This document shows positions 28,769 to 32,973 of a stretch of 32,973 nucleotides of DNA, one piece after another; the stretch's first letter is position 1, and each line of letters starts with the position of its first letter. Both the position numbers and the translations under genes were made by a program. Below the pieces are notes generated by a model, which ran no database searches, was not told the DNA's origin, and was given only the letters and a program-made list of their open reading frames with translations. The DNA is from a virus, in IMG/VR virus record IMGVR_UViG_3300028392_000196, positions 1-32,973 of that record; one strand, 5' to 3'.

Positions 28769-28816
28769 GGCCCCGTATGCGGACATGATCTGATTGTGAC
28801 CGGTACGGGGTCTTTT
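28769..28816 (+). terminator. Intrinsic terminator ending the large RNA
   Basis: GGCCCCGTA pairs with TACGGGGTC (one G-T), continued after a small internal loop by CGG/CCG, and is followed by TCTTTTG. It terminates rightward transcription before the tRNA-like 80-base element. Confidence 0.75.
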
Positions 28817-28852
28817 GTGATTTTAGTAGTGTAGAACCTGTGAAATTGGTAG

Positions 28853-28881
28853 TGTTATATTGTTTACATTGAAATATAACA
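28853..28881 (+). repeat. Perfect AT-rich hairpin
   Basis: TGTTATATT (28853-28861) and AATATAACA (28873-28881) pair over 9 bp with an 11-base loop. AAAA follows, so it is not a rightward terminator. It may be an operator or part of the upstream structure of the next RNA. Confidence 0.5.
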
Positions 28882-28902
28882 AAACCACGCTAAGTGTTAC
28901 AT

Positions 28903-28953
28903 TGTTGCATCTTAGTGCAACACTTTGCTTGGTTATGTTGCACCACAATGCAA
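28903..28953 (+). repeat. Alternating TGTTGCA/TGCAACA inverted repeats
   Basis: TGTTGCA (28903-28909) pairs with TGCAACA (28916-28922); a second TGTTGCA (28936-28942) pairs with TGCAA (28949-28953), ending exactly at the first base of the tmRNA-like element. The four half-sites could be two hairpins, a pseudoknot or two protein-binding sites. Confidence 0.55.
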
Positions 28954-29033
28954 GGGGCAGGAAGGTTTCGACTAGACATTAAAACCGCATGTCGGTAGTG
29001 TTTAGGACCAGAGTTCAATTCTCTGCTGCTCCA
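28954..29033 (+). ncRNA. tmRNA tRNA-like domain without message domain (mini-tmRNA)
   Basis: 80 bases. The 7-bp acceptor GGGGCAG/CTGCTCC has a G3-U70 wobble and A73, the alanine identity elements used by tmRNA. The 5' side continues GAAGGTTTCGACT, nearly the same as actinobacterial tmRNA starts as I remember them. TTTAGGACC precedes the T arm CAGAG-TTCAATT-CTCTG, again as in tmRNA. In place of the message domain is one arm: TAGACAT/GTGTTTA (7 bp, two wobbles) then ACCG/CGGT with loop CATGT. No tag reading frame is present and no standard anticodon loop forms. CCA is not encoded. Confidence 0.7.
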
Positions 29034-29059
29034 CACGCGGCCAAACAAAGGAGATAAGT

Positions 29060-29530
29060 GTGACAACGCAAACATTAGAGAAGACACTTGATAGGTTTTA
29101 TTCAAAAACTCAAGTATCTGCAGGTACTGATTGCTTGAAGTGGGTTGGTGCTATTAATAGCCAAGGTTATGGAAACTTTTGGTATGAAGGTAAGACTGTT
29201 TCAGCACATAGGTTTATTTTTGTTATGCGCAAGAATGATGGTGAATGGCTAGATAGAAAACTAGTTGTTAGACACACATGTGATACTAGAGATTGCACAA
29301 ACATTGATCACCTTATTTCTGGTACTTACGGCGACAACTTGCAAGATGCTTGGGATAGGAATCGTCGTAGTCGCACGTTAAAGAAAAAGTCTTCTGCAGT
29401 TGCTAAAAAATGGAGTGAACACGCTCACGATGTGGGACTAGATGATTTGGAAACCCCTACGTTAGAGCAGATACGTACTGCTCAAAAGTTAGCTCGTGAA
29501 GTTCTTAGGGAACAAAAAGCGCGTGGCTAG
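29060..29530 (+). CDS. HNH endonuclease next to the large terminase
   Basis: 156 residues from GTG 29060, with AAGGAG 7 bases upstream. The core AHRFIFV (49-55), H72-TCDTRDC, TNIDHL (80-85) and GTYGDNLQDAWDR (88-100) matches the 'HxCDxxxCxNxxHLxxGTxxDN' HNH family. The C-terminal tail is basic then acidic. HNH proteins beside terL often help terminase cut DNA in long-tailed phages, so a packaging role is plausible; a homing enzyme is the alternative. It is unrelated in motif to the HNH at 11000-11353. Confidence 0.85.
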   Translation: MTTQTLEKTLDRFYSKTQVSAGTDCLKWVGAINSQGYGNFWYEGKTVSAHRFIFVMRKNDGEWLDRKLVVRHTCDTRDCTNIDHLISGTYGDNLQDAWDRNRRSRTLKKKSSAVAKKWSEHAHDVGLDDLETPTLEQIRTAQKLAREVLREQKARG

Positions 29531-29591
29531 TTATGTGTTGACAGTCTTGCTACTGCTATGGTGGGTTGCATCATCGTACTCAGGAAAGTAA
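29523..29591 (+). CDS. 22-residue membrane peptide
   Basis: A frame starting GTG 29523 inside the HNH gene end encodes a peptide of which VLTVLLLLWWVASSYSGK is the hydrophobic part. Its TAA (29589-29591) abuts ATG 29592 of terL. The exact fit between two genes and the membrane helix suggest a real peptide or a coupling cistron, but the evidence is limited. Confidence 0.4.
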   Translation: MASYVLTVLLLLWWVASSYSGK

Positions 29592-31097
29592 ATGACTGAA
29601 TCACCTATTTTTAGCCTTGTCAGGCCACCAACCAATAAAGAAGAGTTGTGGTGGACTGTTAAAGCGCTGTGGGGTGTTGAACTTCCAAGAGTGCAAGTGT
29701 GTCCGGATCACACAGCGCCTTTTGATGCTTTTGCAGAGGCGTATTTTGGTAATGATTACAACTGGGTGCTTTGGTATGGTTCGCGTGGTACAGGCAAGTC
29801 TTACATGCTTGCTTTGCTTGCTTTAACTAAGGCTGCTTTGCTTGAGATTAACGTAACGCTTCTTGGTGGGTCTATGGCTCAGTCACAAAACATTCATGAG
29901 CATGTGGAGTTTTTGACGCAATTTCGTAATGCGCCAGTGCACGCTATTGAATCAATTATCAAGACACAAATTACTTTTACTGGTGGTAACTGGATTCGTC
30001 CTCTACCAGCTTCTCAAAAGACTGTTCGTGGTCCTCACCCTCAAATGACTCTGCTTGATGAGATTGACGAAATGGAGCGTAAGATTTATGACGCTGCTAT
30101 GGGTCAGGCTATGACTAAACCTAACGTGCGTGGCGTTGAGATTCCTGAAATGGTTGTTGCTTCTTCTACTTGGCAAAACCCTGTTGGCACGTTTCAGTCT
30201 GTTATGGATGAAGCTTTGGCTAAGGGTATGCCTGTTCGTACGTGGTGTTATCGTGAGCAGTTGAAACCTAATGGGTGGATGGATCCTGATTTTATTGAAC
30301 GTAAACGTATGTCTGTTCCAGCAGAAATGTTTCGTGTTGAGTATGAACTTGGTGAACCTGCTGGTGGGTCTCGTGCGTTTGATTTGGAAAAGTTAAATAA
30401 GGCTTTTGTTGAATTGCAGATTGTTGATGAGCGTCATTCTGCTAATGATGATGAGTGGATTTTTGAGCATCCAGTGCCTACTGCTACTTATTCTGCTGGG
30501 GCTGATTGGGCAAAAGAGCAAGATAAGACTGTTATTGCTGTGTTTAGGTTAGATGAGGGTAAGCGCACTCTTGTTTATTATCGCCGGTTTAATCGTATGG
30601 ATTGGCCTACGATGATTGGTGTTTTTAACAAGGTAACTACTGACTATCAGGCTATGGCAGCGCATGATGCTACTGGTATTGGCAATGTTGTTCATGACAT
30701 GGTTGATGAGCGTGTGATTAAGTTTACGATGTCTTCTCAGAAGCGTACTGAGATGCTTACTAATTACATTACTGCTGTTGAGCAGGGGCGTTATCGTTTG
30801 CCTCGCAATACGCCTGCTTACAATGAGCATAAGTCCACTACTGTTGAGGAAGTTTTTGGTGGTGGTGGTTGGAACTCTCATTTGTCTGATGATGTGTGTG
30901 CTTTTGCTTTGGCTCATCATGCTGCTGAACGTATGGCTCCTCCTGCTTCTGGTGAGGGTGTTAAGAAAACTGAATTTGCTCCGGCTAAGTTTAAAGAGAT
31001 TACTCCTGTCTATGAGGATGATGGGCGTTACGTTACGCAGGTTGGTTCAGTGACTGTTAAGGATGACAGTGGTGTTGGAGTTTTTAACCTTTTCTGA
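29592..31097 (+). CDS. terL: Terminase large subunit
   Basis: 501 residues, standard length. The ATPase domain has Walker A GSRGTGKS (63-70), Walker B MTLLDEID (152-159; D156, E157) and a coupling TW motif (SSTWQNP, 191-197). The RNase H-like nuclease has D305 (AGADWA), D359 (AAHDATGIG) and D434 (LSDDVCAFALAH). It cuts concatemeric DNA and pumps it into the procapsid. Next to it is an HNH gene. No small subunit lies adjacent; the best candidate is at 18008-18508. The stop is followed after 63 bases by a membrane protein gene. Confidence 0.95.
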   Translation: MTESPIFSLVRPPTNKEELWWTVKALWGVELPRVQVCPDHTAPFDAFAEAYFGNDYNWVLWYGSRGTGKSYMLALLALTKAALLEINVTLLGGSMAQSQNIHEHVEFLTQFRNAPVHAIESIIKTQITFTGGNWIRPLPASQKTVRGPHPQMTLLDEIDEMERKIYDAAMGQAMTKPNVRGVEIPEMVVASSTWQNPVGTFQSVMDEALAKGMPVRTWCYREQLKPNGWMDPDFIERKRMSVPAEMFRVEYELGEPAGGSRAFDLEKLNKAFVELQIVDERHSANDDEWIFEHPVPTATYSAGADWAKEQDKTVIAVFRLDEGKRTLVYYRRFNRMDWPTMIGVFNKVTTDYQAMAAHDATGIGNVVHDMVDERVIKFTMSSQKRTEMLTNYITAVEQGRYRLPRNTPAYNEHKSTTVEEVFGGGGWNSHLSDDVCAFALAHHAAERMAPPASGEGVKKTEFAPAKFKEITPVYEDDGRYVTQVGSVTVKDDSGVGVFNLF

Positions 31098-31160
31098 TTG
31101 CAATCGTTTGTTTGTGGGCTTAGGCTTGTAACGTCTGTTTTCTCAGTTTGCGAGGTTCTT

Positions 31161-31445
31161 ATGAACACTTTTCTTAAATGGTTTGGTACTAGTCCTGTTG
31201 CGGCTGTGCTAAAGATTGCTGTTAGTGGCTTGTTGGTTATTGTGTTTGATTCGATTAATTCTTATCATTTGCCTGCAGGTGTAGCTTTGGTTATTACTGC
31301 TTTTATTCCTGTTGTTGTGGACTATCTAAATCCGCATGATGCTCGTTTTGGTAAGGGCGCTGCGCCTAGCCTTGTGGATTTTTTGCAGGCTTACACTAAG
31401 GTTATTAATGCTGAGTCTGCTAATAGTGAGACGCCACAATCATGA
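31161..31445 (+). CDS. Two-segment membrane protein, holin-like
   Basis: 94 residues from ATG 31161, with GAGG 7-8 bases upstream; the frame extends 21 codons further up without a site. Two membrane segments (VAAVLKIAVSGLLVIVFDSI and LPAGVALVITAFIPVVVDYL) are separated by a short loop, and a soluble tail ends in NSETPQS. Size and topology fit holins of actinophages. The next gene overlaps by ATGA. A capsid-associated membrane role cannot be excluded. Confidence 0.6.
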   Translation: MNTFLKWFGTSPVAAVLKIAVSGLLVIVFDSINSYHLPAGVALVITAFIPVVVDYLNPHDARFGKGAAPSLVDFLQAYTKVINAESANSETPQS

Positions 31446-31681
31446 GTGAAAAAATCGTTTCGTTAGGCCAGTTAGCGTTTGCTATCGCTTCTATCTTGTC
31501 TTTGGCCGGGATTCTTGTTCGTTGGGGAATTGTTAAACCTTTGAAGCGTTTTATTGCTGACCAAACGTACCCTATTCAGCCTCATGCTAATGGGGGCGAT
31601 TCTTTGCCTGATGTTATTAAGACTATTAAACGTATTGAAAATAAGTTGGACCAGCACCTTGAAGTAGATCACGGACGCTAA
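31442..31681 (+). CDS. Single-pass membrane protein with C-terminal coiled coil
   Basis: 79 residues. One membrane segment (LAFAIASILSLAGILVRWGI, about 9-28) is followed by a polar part and a terminal helix (VIKTIKRIENKLDQHLEVDH). This resembles DUF2746-type small membrane proteins near actinophage lysis genes. Its ATG overlaps the previous stop. With the upstream protein it may form a holin/antiholin-like pair; inferred only. Confidence 0.6.
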   Translation: MSEKIVSLGQLAFAIASILSLAGILVRWGIVKPLKRFIADQTYPIQPHANGGDSLPDVIKTIKRIENKLDQHLEVDHGR

Positions 31682-31723
31682 AAAAGCCATAGTGTATGGT
31701 TATCTCATACCTTCGGAGGATTT

Positions 31724-32152
31724 ATGGAACTTATTGCGTCTTTGCGTAAAACATTGGCTAATGTTGTTACTGAGTATTTTCATGCTCATGGGTTTCATTG
31801 GAATGTTGTTGGCCCTGAGTTTGCGCAGTTGCATGAGTTTTTTGAGTCTGTGTATGAAGACATTTATTCTTCGATTGACCCTATTGCTGAGATTTTGCGT
31901 AAGTTGAATGCTAAGTCTCCTTTTCGTTTGTCTGAGTTTATGGCTGATTCTACGATTACTGAGGCTAATCCTGTTGAGGCTTTAGATATGGTTCATGCTT
32001 TGAGCATGATGAATACTAAGGTTATTGAGTCTTTGAATGAGACTTATGGTTTGGCTAATGATGCTAATGAGCAGGGTGTGTGTAATTTTATTGCTGAACG
32101 TATTGATATGCATAAGAAGTGGGCGTGGCAGATGCGCTCATTGTTGAGTTAG
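31724..32152 (+). CDS. Dps/ferritin-like protein
   Basis: 142 residues. The Dps ferroxidase ligands are in place: H25 (FHWNVVGPEF), H37 (QLHEFF), E41 (Asp in many homologues), D52 and E56 (SSIDPIAE). The HWNVxGP..xxLH phrase is the family signature. Dps forms a 12-subunit shell that oxidises and stores iron and can bind DNA. The N-terminus is short, without the Lys-rich DNA-binding tail of E. coli Dps. CGGAGGA lies 5 bases before ATG 31724. It lies in the packaging/structural block, an unusual place. Confidence 0.88.
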   Translation: MELIASLRKTLANVVTEYFHAHGFHWNVVGPEFAQLHEFFESVYEDIYSSIDPIAEILRKLNAKSPFRLSEFMADSTITEANPVEALDMVHALSMMNTKVIESLNETYGLANDANEQGVCNFIAERIDMHKKWAWQMRSLLS

Positions 32153-32154
32153 TT

Positions 32155-32973
32155 ATGTATGTTCGTAAGAGTCAGTTAGAGATTCCTGGCATTGGTGATG
32201 TGTTTCATGAGACTGCTAAGCGTAAATTACCTAACTATGCTTGGTGGAAGCACATGAATGGTAAAACTTCTAAAGTGCAAGTTATTGGTCCGCATCCAAC
32301 GCTTAAAGACCATTTTCATGTTATTGATCATCAAGATGTTAAGCGTGCTTTACATCGTGACCAAATTTCGTTTATTAAGTCAAAACCTATTTCAAAGTCG
32401 TTGGAGTATAGTGTAGTTATGGATTCTGTAAATAAAAAATATGACGGTCGTGACTTGTCGCATTTGTCCACCAAAGACAGAATCAAAAATAATCCTCAAG
32501 TTATAGCACCTATTGCCGGCGGAACTGCTCTTACCGGTATGGCGATACGAAATTATCATAAAGCCAATGTTGCTTTTTTAGACAGCCGCAAAAATTTGTT
32601 TGGTTATGGGGAGAATGCTTTATCAGCACACCATAATCCAAATAACGAAATTGCCGCTTCTGCTTCTAAAGATCAAGAAATTGCTGCGTGGAAGCACGGG
32701 AAAAAATTAGTAAAAAGAGGCAATAAATATCTCGCTGGTTCTGCTGCGCTGATGACTGCTGGTATGGCAAATAATGTTAGAGTTGCAAACAAACGACATA
32801 AACTTTATGAGCAAAAAAATGGACATCCACCAGAAATCAAAAAATCTATGAATCAGTCGCGTTTTGGTGGAGCAAGTGCTGTTGCTAAGGGTCACGCAGG
32901 GGATAAGTATGACAAAGAGCTTGCTGAAAATCGTGCAAAGATTAGCACTACTCACACTATTAATCGCAATGCT
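32155..32973 (+). CDS. Unknown phage protein, truncated by the window edge
   Basis: An open frame from ATG 32155 (2 bases after the Dps stop) runs 273 codons to the window end without a stop. It begins MYVRKSQLEIPGIGDVFHET. It is basic and polar, with many His and Lys (GPHPTLKDHFHVIDHQDVK). Two Ala/Gly-rich hydrophobic stretches near residues 120-135 (VIAPIAGGTALTGMAI) and 195-215 (YLAGSAALMTAGMA) may be membrane-active. By position it could be an internal capsid, portal-associated or ejected protein. No family is recognised. Confidence 0.6.
   Translation, partial: MYVRKSQLEIPGIGDVFHETAKRKLPNYAWWKHMNGKTSKVQVIGPHPTLKDHFHVIDHQDVKRALHRDQISFIKSKPISKSLEYSVVMDSVNKKYDGRDLSHLSTKDRIKNNPQVIAPIAGGTALTGMAIRNYHKANVAFLDSRKNLFGYGENALSAHHNPNNEIAASASKDQEIAAWKHGKKLVKRGNKYLAGSAALMTAGMANNVRVANKRHKLYEQKNGHPPEIKKSMNQSRFGGASAVAKGHAGDKYDKELAENRAKISTTHTINRNA

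Larger units (their letters stand above)
28242..28816 (+). ncRNA. Candidate large structured non-coding RNA
   Basis: About 575 bases between the small membrane gene and a strong terminator, with no credible coding frame. It contains a tRNA-like fold (28391-28462) and the 8-bp hairpin TGGAATAA/TTATTCCA (28533-28556). Further stems are CCT/AGG, TTTAG/CTAAA (with TTAGCGG twice), AAGG/CCTT around GGTA/TACC, GGTGG/CCACC (near 28735-28755) and the terminal stem. Size, tRNA association, phage setting and aquatic-type host fit ornate large RNAs such as GOLLD or ROOL, but I cannot match their consensus from memory. The 5' end is not defined. Confidence 0.5.

Noticed and set aside
28954-29033. Interpretation as an ordinary tRNA
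   Set aside because: No 5-bp anticodon stem with a 7-base loop and U33 can be formed, and the D region matches tmRNA, not a D arm.
29009-29036. Interpretation as a phage attP matching the 3' end of host ssrA
   Set aside because: Similarity extends to the 5' half of the tmRNA domain and no integrase is present in the window; kept only as a possible origin.
28890-29105. Leftward open frame of 71 codons
   Set aside because: Antisense to the tmRNA-like element and to the HNH gene start; no ribosome site.

Overview
The window reads as a 33-kb piece of a tailed double-stranded DNA phage of an actinobacterium. A WhiB-like protein (18505-18936) points to an actinobacterial host. The low GC, short intergenic gaps and stop/start overlaps suggest a small-genome aquatic actinobacterium, but that part is inference. 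No integrase, ribosomal gene or host metabolic operon is visible.

Layout. (1) 1-3327, rightward: end of a tail protein, a collagen-like protein, two tail-fibre proteins and one small helical protein, then a strong terminator. (2) 3734-12125, leftward: about 18 small accessory genes, many with CxxC pairs or membrane segments, plus a Cro/CI-type regulator, a DUF932 protein and an HNH nuclease. Promoters and structured leaders lie at 6691-6895 and 9597-9707. (3) 12214-14075, rightward: a four-gene unit with a DNA-binding-like protein, a metallophosphoesterase and a DUF6378 protein. (4) 27153-14005, leftward: one long operon with DnaB-like helicase, primase, ssDNA-binding-like protein, DnaE polymerase, Cas4/RecB-like nuclease, RuvC-like resolvase, WhiB and a small-terminase-like protein, ending in a second tail-fibre cassette. 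(5) 27426-32973, rightward: a structured small RNA, an endolysin with a 47-residue membrane protein, about 800 bases of structured non-coding DNA, then HNH, large terminase, two membrane proteins, a Dps-like ferritin and an unknown protein cut by the window edge.

The replication genes form a nearly self-contained replisome whose polymerase keeps the metal-binding set of an active PHP proofreading domain. Host-recognition genes occur twice, once in a rightward tail block and once at the end of the replication operon. The two sets share architecture.

The most unusual part is 28242-29033. It holds a candidate large structured RNA with an embedded tRNA-like fold that lacks a normal anticodon arm and ends in a terminator. 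Next comes an 80-base element that looks like the tRNA-like domain of an actinobacterial tmRNA with the whole message domain missing, including the G3-U70 alanine identity pair. Two further structured RNAs (27426-27645 and the leader at 6691-6859) have their own promoter and terminator. Several genes of 22-59 residues were found by reading the sequence directly.
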